A stretch of 35,406 nt of DNA from an uncultured Clostridia bacterium. GTDB lineage: Bacteria > Bacillota > Clostridia > UBA1381. The notes beneath the pieces are model-generated. The model made no database searches and had not been told where the DNA came from. It was given only the letters and a program-made list of their open reading frames with translations. The translations under genes were made by a program, and so were the position numbers. Below are positions 1 to 8,082 of this stretch, one piece after another; positions within the stretch are counted from its first letter, which is position 1; each line of letters begins with the position of its first letter. The DNA lies in contig CANQIP010000015.1 of assembly GCA_947623955.1 (NCBI GenBank), positions 1 to 35,406 of the forward strand, given 5' to 3'.

Positions 1-174
1 ATTTCAAACAAAAATCAAGCCAAAACGCAATATCGGCTCAGTGAGGCTCATGATGCTATTATTTCAAAAGAAATGTTCGATGCCGTACAAGCCGAAAAAG
101 CCCGGCGCAGCAATGTTGTTGTCGATGACAGTGGTAAGCAACATAGGAAAGCTAATAGATATAGCTCTAAATAA
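1..174 (+). pseudogene. Large serine recombinase fragment (interior piece)
   Basis: Reading frame 1 is open from the first base and translates to a stretch containing AHDAIISKEMFDAVQAEKA, then RRSNVVVDDSGKQHRKANRYSSK, ending at TAA (172-174). The pattern 'H.aIIs.e.Fd.VQ.E..RRS' is typical of the Recombinase domain and the start of the zinc-ribbon region of large serine recombinases of Clostridia mobile elements (TnpX-like). In intact relatives the RYSSK segment continues into a Cys-rich zinc ribbon; here it stops at once and transposase sequence of another family begins about 15 bases later. The 5' part lies outside the window, so it may be a longer gene truncated at its 3' end. It cannot make a complete recombinase. 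Family assignment rests on motif recall. Confidence 0.7.
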
Positions 175-190
175 AATGTTCCTTTTGTGC

Positions 191-460
191 AACTGGAATG
201 AACTTTCCACTATGTTCAAATACCCGCCGGAAATCCGCAAGCTGATTTATACCACAAACGCCATTGAAAATTTCAACCGCCAGTTGAGAAAGGTGACAAA
301 AACCAAGAGCGCCTTCGTTTCCGATGACGCTCTGATGAAGCTTTTGTATTTAACAACCATGCAAATCGTGGATAAATGGACGATGCCGATCCGCAACTGG
401 GGTATGATTTTAGACAATTTAATGGTCTATTTTGGAAATAGGGTGAACATTGCCCTGTAA
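191..460 (+). pseudogene. IS256-family transposase, C-terminal remnant
   Basis: Frame 2 from about 191 encodes NWNELSTMFKYPPEIRK, LIYTTNAIENFNRQLRKVTK, then SDDALMKLLYLTTMQIVDKW and TMPIRNWGMIL, ending in TAA at 458-460. The YP.EIRk.IYTTNAIE.lNRQLRKVTKtK signature and the W..PIRNWG tail mark the C-terminal third of IS256 (Transposase_mut) enzymes, including the last catalytic Glu region. Intact members are about 400 residues; only about 90 are left. The open frame extends upstream to an ATG at 41, but that part is the out-of-frame shadow of the serine recombinase fragment. The remnant cannot transpose by itself and marks past IS activity at the left edge of the AT-rich island. Confidence 0.85.
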
Positions 461-589
461 ATTGGTTTTCCCTGATGTTCGGACTTTACACAAAACTTTA
501 CGCGCTACCCAACTGTAGGAACTATACTTTCTTGAGATTATATGATTTTTTTAATGTTCATATATAAAATCAATAAAGCCTACTATGCA
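461..589. other. Non-coding gap; possible IS256 right-end remnant
   Basis: No gene is visible. The stretch GGACTTTACACAAAACTTTA near 480-499 lies just after the transposase stop and resembles the TTTACACAAA-type terminal inverted repeats of IS256-family elements, but no matching left end is in the window. From about 510 the sequence turns AT-rich. I see no convincing terminator for the minus-strand operon ending at 590. Confidence 0.3.
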
Positions 590-1612
590 CTATATCTTGC
601 AAAAATCACATCCTATATCTGATAATCTTTTTGTTTTTTGTATCTTTATTTCTGTTTTCAAAAGTTTATTTAAATATTTAATTCCTGCTTCATTTCCCAA
701 AACTCCTTGTGCCCCACAAAAATAACACGAATAAGCGGCCACTTTTTTTGCTACATTAAATGCTTTTTCTATTACTTTTTTTTCAATTGACTCTACGCGA
801 TATGGGTACTCTTGTAAAAAGTAATATAAAAATGAGGCGGTTAACCAATCACCTGCACCTGCATTGTCTACAATATCTTTTTCCTTTTTGACACCTATAT
901 AATTCCATGGGCTCACATTCCCATTATTTTTATATATATACTTAATCCCCTTTTCGCCAAGGGTGATAATGAATAGCTTAGTCTTGCACATACTGAAATC
1001 ATTTTTTATCTTTTCAATATAACTCTGTGGTATCCTCTCTGCAGATATTTTAACAATATCTGCATTTTTTATATTATTAAAAAGAGTATCGTAAACCCTT
1101 ATAGAATTGGGCTCATAGAAATTCCAGCCTGTATCATTATTATTAATTAACCAATTTATACCTTCTGATATACGATCATAATAAAATAAATTTTGTTGCC
1201 CCAGATGATCATAAATTTGTTTTACATTTGCAACCCGCGGCAATTTTATTTCGTTAGTTTTTTTCCCACATTTAGGGCACTTGGTGGTAAAACTGTGTTC
1301 CCCATTCCTAAGATTTTCAATAATTCTTGGTGCGCTCAAATTAAATTTATTAAAATAAAATATATCCATTCCTCTTTTTCCTAATTCCTCATTAAGCCAA
1401 TCGCCTTGCTTTAATAAATAATTCGCTTGCAAAAAAGAAACCTTCATACCTATTAAAGAAAGAATTGAAGCGACATTAGCTGCGGTCCCCCCAATAGAAA
1501 TAATATCATTTTGATTTTCTTGTTTTATTATATCTATACAAGACAACCCAGCACCCATTATTTTTATATCTTTTATATCTTTTATATCTTTTATATCTTT
1601 CATTTTTGTCAC
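590..1612 (-). CDS. PfkB-type sugar/nucleoside kinase with three CxxC pairs
   Basis: Last gene of the six-gene island operon. From the GTG at 1612 it is 340 residues. The N-terminal substrate-side signature IGGTAANVASILSLIGMKV (about 40-58) and the C-terminal DNAGAGDW (249-256, catalytic Asp255) place it in the ribokinase/PfkB family, which phosphorylates sugars or nucleosides with ATP. The substrate is not readable. Unusual are three CxxC pairs: C112/C115 in a CPKCGKK knuckle where PfkB proteins carry their lid region, C296/C299, and C335/C338 near the C-terminus (CDFCKI); they may bind zinc. The start is ambiguous: GTG at 1612 overlaps the upstream gene's stop as GTGA and has GGAG 8 bases upstream (1621-1624); ATG at 1603 has GGTGA 5 bases upstream. 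The residues just after the start are a (KDI)4 run from a 9-bp tandem repeat. It is probably translationally coupled. Confidence 0.8.
   Translation of the reverse strand: MTKMKDIKDIKDIKDIKIMGAGLSCIDIIKQENQNDIISIGGTAANVASILSLIGMKVSFLQANYLLKQGDWLNEELGKRGMDIFYFNKFNLSAPRIIENLRNGEHSFTTKCPKCGKKTNEIKLPRVANVKQIYDHLGQQNLFYYDRISEGINWLINNNDTGWNFYEPNSIRVYDTLFNNIKNADIVKISAERIPQSYIEKIKNDFSMCKTKLFIITLGEKGIKYIYKNNGNVSPWNYIGVKKEKDIVDNAGAGDWLTASFLYYFLQEYPYRVESIEKKVIEKAFNVAKKVAAYSCYFCGAQGVLGNEAGIKYLNKLLKTEIKIQKTKRLSDIGCDFCKI
1562..1600. repeat. 9-bp tandem repeat encoding (KDI)n
   Basis: Four copies of a TTTATATCT-type unit run at exact 9-bp spacing (ATATC at 1566, 1575, 1584 and 1593) just inside the 5' end of the PfkB-type kinase gene. 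On the coding strand each unit reads AAA GAT ATA (Lys-Asp-Ile). Gain or loss of a unit would keep the frame and only lengthen or shorten a charged N-terminal tail. Confidence 0.85.
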
Positions 1613-2700
1613 CAATCAAACTCCGAATTATCTAAGCATATACAACATAATTCTTCATTGTCACCATTATACGTCTGCTTTGGAGAATATCCCTTATTTT
1701 CAACAATTACTACTCCCGCCTTTATATATTCTTTTTCTAAAGATAATATTGTTAGCAGGACTCCCATATCAATTAGTTTACTTGATTGGGATGAAAATGC
1801 ATATCTAATTGATCTATTGTTATCTTTATTCAATGCTTTCTCATAATATTTTACCGTATCATACAACTTCTTGTATACGATTAATGGAAAATTCTCTGGT
1901 ACGTATATAATATTTCTTTTTTCTATATTTTGCTCTTGAAACAATATCTGCCCATAATTCCTTAATATGTTTTCACTTTTTCTTGCATTAACAGCCGGAA
2001 ATGGAACTATTGGACAAATCTCAACAGGTTTTAGGTAGTCCGCAATAATATTAAATGCCTCTTTCCCATTTATCCCTAATGCAGGCAACCAAATAGTATC
2101 ATCTCCATCAGATTCCATAGTTAAAGAAAAAGTTTTAAATCCCTGCAAATATTCTGCAGATCCTTCTACTATTATTGGGTTAATACTATCATCATATTCG
2201 CTATTCTCGCTCACAATAATATATAGTCTCTGACTTTCATTTTTTATAGTTCTTATCCATTTTATTATACTAAAGCTAACTGCTCGAGGCATTGCGCTAA
2301 TATCTATAATAATGTTCTTAAATTCACTAATATATTCTTTTTTTAAAAAATTTTTCACACTTTCCGATATTACTAAAACTCTCTTTCCATCATCATTTTT
2401 ATATGTAGGAACATTTAATGTTTTATGTATTATATCTTTACATATTTCCTCAAAACTCCGAACATTAATATTACTACGGAACTCATTATTTTTTTCATCA
2501 TTAGAGTAGCTCCTATCATTATAATCTATTAACCAGGCAGTATTGATATGTATACCATTTGTTATCAATGCTTCTATGGCATTACAAGTCCTTGGATCAA
2601 AACCTTTCCCTACTATCATCAATACTTCATCCAACTGAGATAAACACTCTATAACTTTTTTTCTACCTTTTAAGAAAAGACAATCGTTAAAATTTTCCAT
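1609..2700 (-). CDS. Unrecognised island protein with GFDPR and ISAMPR motifs
   Basis: A 363-residue soluble protein with no signal peptide or membrane segment. I do not recognise it as a named enzyme. The N-terminal part (about 1-160) looks like an alpha/beta fold: strand LMIVGKGFDPR (27-37), then AWLIDYND (55-62), then KNIIIDISAMPRAVSF (128-143). A second part (about 200-363) holds LGINGKEAF, PIVPFPAVNARKSENIL (230-246) and a C-terminal CCICLD. The acidic and basic motifs at strand ends suggest a Rossmann-like binding or catalytic domain, but that is inference. ATG at 2700 has GGAG 8 bases upstream, and the gap to the ATPase gene is 10 bp; its stop overlaps the kinase start. Constant linkage to the PRTase-like and ORC-like genes would argue for a third core subunit; I recall proteins with similar motifs beside such pairs but cannot verify it here. 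Confidence 0.8.
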   Translation of the reverse strand: MENFNDCLFLKGRKKVIECLSQLDEVLMIVGKGFDPRTCNAIEALITNGIHINTAWLIDYNDRSYSNDEKNNEFRSNINVRSFEEICKDIIHKTLNVPTYKNDDGKRVLVISESVKNFLKKEYISEFKNIIIDISAMPRAVSFSIIKWIRTIKNESQRLYIIVSENSEYDDSINPIIVEGSAEYLQGFKTFSLTMESDGDDTIWLPALGINGKEAFNIIADYLKPVEICPIVPFPAVNARKSENILRNYGQILFQEQNIEKRNIIYVPENFPLIVYKKLYDTVKYYEKALNKDNNRSIRYAFSSQSSKLIDMGVLLTILSLEKEYIKAGVVIVENKGYSPKQTYNGDNEELCCICLDNSEFDW

Positions 2701-2710
2701 TGGTTTTCTC

Positions 2711-4588
2711 CTAGTCTAATAAACTCATTTGTTCATTATTTTCTCTACACATACGCTTTAGTTGATCCATGTCACAGTGTTTCCATCCACCATATGCAAG
2801 CGGCAAATTGAAATATAAACATATCCATCTATTGAGATAAAAAACTGTCATGTCTCCAACTTCCCTCCGCTCCAAATATTTTGAAGCCAAACATTTTGCT
2901 AATATATTAATAACTTCTTTATAATTATCATTATAATTATCATTTTTTATACATGCCGACAGTACATTTTTATTAATCCCAATCCCAGTATACGAACCCC
3001 CGGCATAAGATCCTCTTCCAATATCTCTTGATTTTTGACCTAGTAACACAATGTTCTTAATGAATATTTTTATAGACTGTGTGTTACTATATCTATAATC
3101 CATATCATTCCATCGTCGTTCTGCACTTTTTCTCAAACTCGTCTCCTGTTCCTCCGCAGTAAGCCTCGCCGCTCGTCTATTTCCCAACATTTTTGCTCTA
3201 TAATCCTCAAAAATACCTGAGGCAAAAAACAAAAATTGTTCTATATTATAAGATGACAATTTTTGTAGCTTTTCAAGACCATAATAAAATGGTATTTTGC
3301 TATTATAAGCTAGATAAAACTCAATAGTATTTTTATTTTTCTCATAAAAAAGGGTCAACTCCTCAAAACTAACGCTTTCATTAAAGTCAATCTCCATTTG
3401 TCCAAAATTATCTCTATTTATTTTCACTTTAACAGTTTCATAATATAACGCTTGTCTATATATATCATTTTTTATTTTGTCAATATATTCCACAGCCTCT
3501 TTATATTTTCCGGTATCGTCATATTTTTGTATATAACTTTTTACATCTGAAATATATTTAAGTAATATATTTTTATAATCCTGTGTCTTGATATTACTGT
3601 CTATACAATCATTAAAATTTCGTACACTAGCAATCCCCGACTCTTTTATTCGCTTATTTGCAATGCGTTCTAGTATCTTATAAAATACATTTTGTTTTGA
3701 AGACCAATATGTATCTATTACAATATTAGGATTATAGTCTCTTCCTAAGCTACCATCCATAGAAATGACTTGAGTATCACGAAGTCCCTCAAGGCGTTGT
3801 CCTAACCACACTCCAGTATTGCTTTTTAACGTATATATCGCATCTGGTATTATACTCCTTTGATTCTCTGTTAGCTTGTGGAAGTCATCAAAAATTAGTA
3901 TGCTATGGGAAAAAACTTCTTCTCCATTTACTAATATATTAGATCCTTCAAACAACTTTATAGATAACAAGGTTGTGTGAACAAATGATAACTCTAAACT
4001 TTCACTATGTATACCATCAAGGTATCTGCACAATTCTTTTTCACCATTGCACGCCCATTTATATGCACATAATGCATTTTTAAAAGAATTTTCATCACTC
4101 AACATCTCATCAGGAATTTTTTTAAATGTAACATATTCCAAATCATTAATGTGCATATCCAACAAATTACATATACTCTTTAAAAAAACAATTGTCACTC
4201 TATAATTTAAGAGAGCAAACAATACCTGTTTTCTTCTACCGTTTTCAAACATTTCGTCTATAATATTATATCCTCTCGCACAAGACAACATTGCACTTAT
4301 TAGTGAAATCTTTTCATCTTTTATTACTCCTAGATTTCTCATATATTTAAGAAACTCTCTATTGTTATCATTATTTTTATCTTTTAAAAGCATGCCTAAA
4401 ACCTTTGATGAAAATGCGCGAAAAAGAGATGTTTTTCCCGCACCTGGTGTACTTGAAACATAGCTTACTTTATCCAAATTTTGCTCTTCAATAATTTCCA
4501 ATACTGTTGAATCAAATAAAGATAAATATTCCGATTCATTTTCATATTGTTCATTATTTTTAATTAAAAAAGGATTTTTCCAAATCAT
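2711..4588 (-). CDS. ORC/CDC6-like P-loop ATPase of the island operon
   Basis: 625 residues. The N-terminus has NPFLIKNNEQYENESEYLSL (5-24), then Walker A TPGAGKTS (47-54), and Walker B HSILIFDDFHKL (228-239) with two Asp (234, 235). WLGQR (261-265) may be a sensor region. A long helical middle (about 300-500) is Lys/Glu/Tyr-rich. The C-terminal FYLNRWICLYFNLPLAYGGW (583-602) looks like a winged-helix tail. The layout matches AAA-type ATPases that Aravind-type comparative work groups as ORC/CDC6-like components of predicted conflict systems; Pfam has, as I recall, a family with that name. Likely role: ATP-dependent sensor or switch acting with the PRTase-like neighbour; this is inference. It lies 6 bp after the PRTase gene and 10 bp before the next, so one transcript is expected. 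AT-rich codon use (ATA, AAA, TTA) sets it apart from the genes after 9 kb. Confidence 0.85.
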   Translation of the reverse strand: MIWKNPFLIKNNEQYENESEYLSLFDSTVLEIIEEQNLDKVSYVSSTPGAGKTSLFRAFSSKVLGMLLKDKNNDNNREFLKYMRNLGVIKDEKISLISAMLSCARGYNIIDEMFENGRRKQVLFALLNYRVTIVFLKSICNLLDMHINDLEYVTFKKIPDEMLSDENSFKNALCAYKWACNGEKELCRYLDGIHSESLELSFVHTTLLSIKLFEGSNILVNGEEVFSHSILIFDDFHKLTENQRSIIPDAIYTLKSNTGVWLGQRLEGLRDTQVISMDGSLGRDYNPNIVIDTYWSSKQNVFYKILERIANKRIKESGIASVRNFNDCIDSNIKTQDYKNILLKYISDVKSYIQKYDDTGKYKEAVEYIDKIKNDIYRQALYYETVKVKINRDNFGQMEIDFNESVSFEELTLFYEKNKNTIEFYLAYNSKIPFYYGLEKLQKLSSYNIEQFLFFASGIFEDYRAKMLGNRRAARLTAEEQETSLRKSAERRWNDMDYRYSNTQSIKIFIKNIVLLGQKSRDIGRGSYAGGSYTGIGINKNVLSACIKNDNYNDNYKEVINILAKCLASKYLERREVGDMTVFYLNRWICLYFNLPLAYGGWKHCDMDQLKRMCRENNEQMSLLD

Positions 4589-4594
4589 ATTACA

Positions 4595-5698
4595 TTATGC
4601 CTCCTTATGTCTTCTTACCCTAGGAAAAAGGGCATTATGCAAACCCGAGTACCATAAAATAGGGAATGAATTGTTAGGGGTGTTATGATAAAGAATTAGT
4701 GGAAGTGAACATCCCGAAAAGCCCCTATATGGGTATTTTGTGTCCCCCACTTTAAAATGTTTATCTACATACTTTACCTCATTCTTTTGCTTTGCTAATT
4801 CATAGCATTTCTTTAATAAGCTCTCAATATCAAACTCCTTATTCATATCTAATGGCACAATTTGTTGTAGTGTATCAACTGTCATTTTAACACTTGGTTT
4901 GTCGACAAAAAAATCCTCTACATTCTTTTTTATATGCTCTTTAGCATTATCCGTGGATACATATAATACAAGATGAATGCTAATATCGGCATTATCATAT
5001 CCTACATTTTGTAATTGCTTATAAAATTTGGGTATTTTGCCATGCCACCCATTGTCATCCTTGCGAATATAACTAAGTCCACTAGCCGAAAAATCATCTA
5101 TAAGGAAAATTTCGTGAAAAGCATTGTCTTCGTATACATGGAACTTTTGGTCAAACATACTCAAATCTTTACTTAACTCAGTTGCCATATCCTCCGCCTT
5201 ACTCTCAGAAAAGTCATAATGAACAAAAACTTGTTCGTTGCTTAAGAAAGGATTTTGTCTTCTAAAAAAATCAATATGAGCACCATCACTTAGTCCCAAA
5301 AAGAGAGCAGACCGCCTTAAAAATTTAAATACTTCTCTTTTCTTGTTAGGGTCTACTATTTTTTTATTCATACAAAATTCTTTCGTCTTTTCTAATAGAT
5401 AATCTTTTATAATAACTGGATATGCATAATCTACCAACTGTCGCATTTCCTCTTCAGAAATATATATCATTTTTTCTTTTATAAAATTATATGCCACATC
5501 TCTTTCTTCTTCTGTTTCAAATTGTCTTAACCATAGTGCTAAACTCTCAATATAGCGCATTCCATGCGTGTATTGCTGATAGTCATCATATTTAATTTCT
5601 GATATGATTTGAATGTCTTTAATCTCTTCACTTAATTTTCCAACATCCCAATGCTTCATAGCATCTTGTAATATTGATTCCGCTAACTCACTTTTCAT
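4595..5698 (-). CDS. Phosphoribosyltransferase-like protein of the island operon
   Basis: 367 residues. The core motif EIFLIDDFSASGLS (196-209) matches the PRPP-binding loop of type I phosphoribosyltransferases (hydrophobic strand, Asp-Asp, then a small/Ser-Gly-x-Ser turn). The usual T-G-x-T turn is S-G-L-S here, so PRPP binding is plausible but transferase activity is not assured. The N-terminal 130 residues are helical (SLALWLRQFETEEERDVAYN, then YISEEEMRQLVDYAYP), and the C-terminus has FSGCSLPLILYHNTPNNSFP (327-346), a signature I associate with PRTase-like proteins of predicted conflict systems encoded next to ORC/CDC6-like ATPases. It may make, break or sense a nucleotide or PRPP. ATG at 5698 follows the SIS-HAD stop by one base. 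Family membership is fairly sure; function is not. Confidence 0.8.
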   Translation of the reverse strand: MKSELAESILQDAMKHWDVGKLSEEIKDIQIISEIKYDDYQQYTHGMRYIESLALWLRQFETEEERDVAYNFIKEKMIYISEEEMRQLVDYAYPVIIKDYLLEKTKEFCMNKKIVDPNKKREVFKFLRRSALFLGLSDGAHIDFFRRQNPFLSNEQVFVHYDFSESKAEDMATELSKDLSMFDQKFHVYEDNAFHEIFLIDDFSASGLSYIRKDDNGWHGKIPKFYKQLQNVGYDNADISIHLVLYVSTDNAKEHIKKNVEDFFVDKPSVKMTVDTLQQIVPLDMNKEFDIESLLKKCYELAKQKNEVKYVDKHFKVGDTKYPYRGFSGCSLPLILYHNTPNNSFPILWYSGLHNALFPRVRRHKEA

Positions 5699-5699
5699 A

Positions 5700-7583
5700 T
5701 TATATACCCTCTATGATAAATCCCGCTTTATCTTCCATAATTATTATTTTATCTAATAAGTTTTCCGTCGCCTCTAAATTCCTCTTACCTAATGGGGCAA
5801 AATTCCAGCATCCATTTAATGATTTAGAAACCAAGTCAACACTTATTCCATAATTAGAATTTAATAATTCAAAATCATTTCCACCAACAAATCCTGAGTC
5901 TCCAATTCTCAAAAAATCTGCTTGACAAAACCCATAAAGTTCAAGAAATTTTAATATATTATTTTTACTACTATCGACTGGCACAATATCTATTGAATGT
6001 CCAGACCGTAATATTTTTATATCTGAAATTTCTTGTAAAACTTCATATATAAAATCTATTTCATTGCTATCTTCAGTAATCACTGTTAATTGATATGGAT
6101 TTTTATCTTCAATACCATCAAATTTAACATTTTCAATGCCCATTTCCTCAATTAATTCAATAATTTTATTAAATGCTGATGGTACATTTTTTATTGCCTT
6201 ATTTGGAACATCCAAATCATTTAATGTACCTATACATCCACCATTATAATATTCAATAATAACCTGATCCCAAAATCTTTTATCTATGACATTCTGCAAT
6301 TCATTTCTGACAGATTTACCCCTACCGGTAGCAATTCCAATCTTAATGTTACTTTTTAATAATTCATTTAGCTTCCGTTGTATTTTATATTCAGATTCAT
6401 AGTTATTGTTTGCATGTAATGTACCATCATAATCAAATATAATCCCTTTAAATATATGATTTGTGATTTTGTTATATACTATCCTTCCAGCTTGATAGAA
6501 AATATCAAAATTCTTTATATGCAGTCCTGTCTTGCGATATACCCCTCGCAAAACGGGATCTTTCTTGAGATTTTGCCCAAATTTGACATCTCCAAGTCGA
6601 CTGCTAATATGATACAATTTTTTACCAAATTCTTCTATTGTTGGTCTACCTGGATCAATTCCCGCAAGTTTTCCAGCAAGATTTACTATTTCAAACACAT
6701 AAGCAAAAGCCTCTAAAACACCTCTAATATTAGATTTCTCAATATATAATCTTTTTAAAGGAATCTCTCTAGGTAACAAGTTTAGTGTTTTTTCTGCTAG
6801 CTTACTATTTTCATTATCTATAAATGCAATTATTGATGTTTTTTCCATTCTTTTTGATATCCAAAAATGTCTTCCGTGAGCAAAATTGCGAAAATCAACC
6901 ATTTGGACATTACCCAGTGCAACCTCACAAAATTTTGACTCAAGATCAACTACTGCTGATTTTGTAATGCCGCTATATAAGATTATTATTGTTTCTTTTT
7001 TTAAAATGCCGTCTATATTATCATCTTCAATCTTTTTTTCAAAAATAAACTTCTTAGGTAAAATAAAAAATTCATTTTTAACTATATCAGAAAATGCCTT
7101 TGACAGAATAACAATGGCCGAAATCAACGACTCTACTGCCAAATATCCGTCTTTTAAAACGGGCATACTATATTCAAAATAATAATTGTGGATATTCTGA
7201 ACTTGTATTTTCTTTATAGGTGCATTTATATTCATACAAACAGTTAACAACCCACATGGTTCTAAAGTTGATAAATATGTATATGCATTTTTTGAATCCG
7301 AGTTTCTCCCCCTGGCAGTAAACAAAATCACAGCACTATTTTGTAATTGCTCTTTATATTCACTTAGTTCCAAAGGTGTTATGCTTTTTGCTAAAATGCC
7401 AATTCGAGTGCAAAAATATTCAACAGCTACAGCTACGGAATACGATCCACCAGAACCAACTAACAAAAAAAATTTTTCTCGATATTTTTCTAAAAACGAT
7501 GAGATCACGGTCGTATCACAATTTAATGCGCAATTATATATCATTTCTAGAGTATTTAACTCTTTCTCAAAATTTTTTCCCAT
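5700..7583 (-). CDS. SIS sugar-isomerase-like and HAD phosphatase fusion
   Basis: 627 residues in two halves. Residues 1-340 look like a double SIS domain (phosphosugar binding or isomerase): a glycine loop LLVGSGGSYSVAVAVEYF (40-57), a second Rossmann-like unit starting TIIILYSGIT (198-207), then ESKFCEVALGN and DFRNFAHGRHFW (230-241). Residues 378-627 are a Cof-type HAD phosphatase: FDYDGT (383-388, Asp384 nucleophile, Asp386 acid/base), IGIATGRGKS (415-424), Lys540 and GDSGFVGGNDFELL (561-574). Families: SIS proteins bind phosphosugars, Cof-type HADs dephosphorylate sugar phosphates or nucleotides. The fusion suggests one phosphosugar-like substrate is rearranged and dephosphorylated, or a toxic product removed. 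SD GAGGTG stands 5 bases before ATG 7583, and the gap to the NUDIX gene is 8 bp. Confidence 0.85.
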   Translation of the reverse strand: MGKNFEKELNTLEMIYNCALNCDTTVISSFLEKYREKFFLLVGSGGSYSVAVAVEYFCTRIGILAKSITPLELSEYKEQLQNSAVILFTARGRNSDSKNAYTYLSTLEPCGLLTVCMNINAPIKKIQVQNIHNYYFEYSMPVLKDGYLAVESLISAIVILSKAFSDIVKNEFFILPKKFIFEKKIEDDNIDGILKKETIIILYSGITKSAVVDLESKFCEVALGNVQMVDFRNFAHGRHFWISKRMEKTSIIAFIDNENSKLAEKTLNLLPREIPLKRLYIEKSNIRGVLEAFAYVFEIVNLAGKLAGIDPGRPTIEEFGKKLYHISSRLGDVKFGQNLKKDPVLRGVYRKTGLHIKNFDIFYQAGRIVYNKITNHIFKGIIFDYDGTLHANNNYESEYKIQRKLNELLKSNIKIGIATGRGKSVRNELQNVIDKRFWDQVIIEYYNGGCIGTLNDLDVPNKAIKNVPSAFNKIIELIEEMGIENVKFDGIEDKNPYQLTVITEDSNEIDFIYEVLQEISDIKILRSGHSIDIVPVDSSKNNILKFLELYGFCQADFLRIGDSGFVGGNDFELLNSNYGISVDLVSKSLNGCWNFAPLGKRNLEATENLLDKIIIMEDKAGFIIEGI

Positions 7584-7591
7584 TTTTCACC

Positions 7592-8050
7592 TCATATATC
7601 ATTATAAACCACAGAAGAATATCCATTCTCTTCATTCCATTCAACATACATTTCTTTACGTTGACTACTAAAAAATAATGGCAATCTATATTCCATGCCT
7701 TCTGATAACTCTAATTTCAAAATATCACTAATACTTATCCAACGTAAATCTCCTTCATCGCACATTTTAGTAATATTACCTTCAAATTCATTGCAAAAAT
7801 AGTTACTTATAATATGCCTTTTATGATTTTCAGTATTATAAAAATGCGCAAACCCCATATAAGAAATATTTTTCACTATTAATCCAGTTTCTTCAAATAT
7901 TTCTCTCTTGATGCATTCTAGCATACTTTCACCATCTTCTAAATGTCCTCCTGGAAAAGACCATCCTTTCCAACTATTCTTTCGATTTATCATTAAGACC
8001 ATATTTTTATCTACAATAGCACACATGGTTGTTAATTCTATATCATACAT
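7592..8050 (-). CDS. NUDIX (MutT-like) hydrolase, first gene of the island operon
   Basis: 152 residues. A complete Nudix box (G-x5-E-x7-REuxEExGu) starts at GHLEDGESMLECIKREIFEE and runs on into TGLIV, so the metal-binding Glu residues are present. MutT-type enzymes cleave nucleoside diphosphates linked to another moiety, such as (oxidised) dNTPs, NDP-sugars or dinucleotides; the substrate here cannot be read. Other recognisable parts are the N-terminal strand TTMCAIVDKNMVLMINRK and WSFPGGHL just before the box. As leader gene it sits behind the only clear promoter of the operon, with SD AAAGG (8063-8067) about 12 bases before ATG 8050. In context with a PRTase-like protein, PfkB-type kinase and SIS-HAD it fits a nucleotide/sugar-phosphate chemistry module. 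Confidence 0.9.
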   Translation of the reverse strand: MYDIELTTMCAIVDKNMVLMINRKNSWKGWSFPGGHLEDGESMLECIKREIFEETGLIVKNISYMGFAHFYNTENHKRHIISNYFCNEFEGNITKMCDEGDLRWISISDILKLELSEGMEYRLPLFFSSQRKEMYVEWNEENGYSSVVYNDI

Positions 8051-8082
8051 AATAAAGTTATACCTTTCTAAATCTCCCTATT

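Noticed and set aside
41-190. Upstream half of a 139-residue open frame read as transposase
   Set aside because: It is the out-of-frame shadow of the serine recombinase fragment read in frame 1; transposase similarity begins only near 191.
1562-1600. Phase-variable on/off switch at the (KDI)n repeat
   Set aside because: The unit is 9 bp, so changes in number keep the frame; only tail length would vary.
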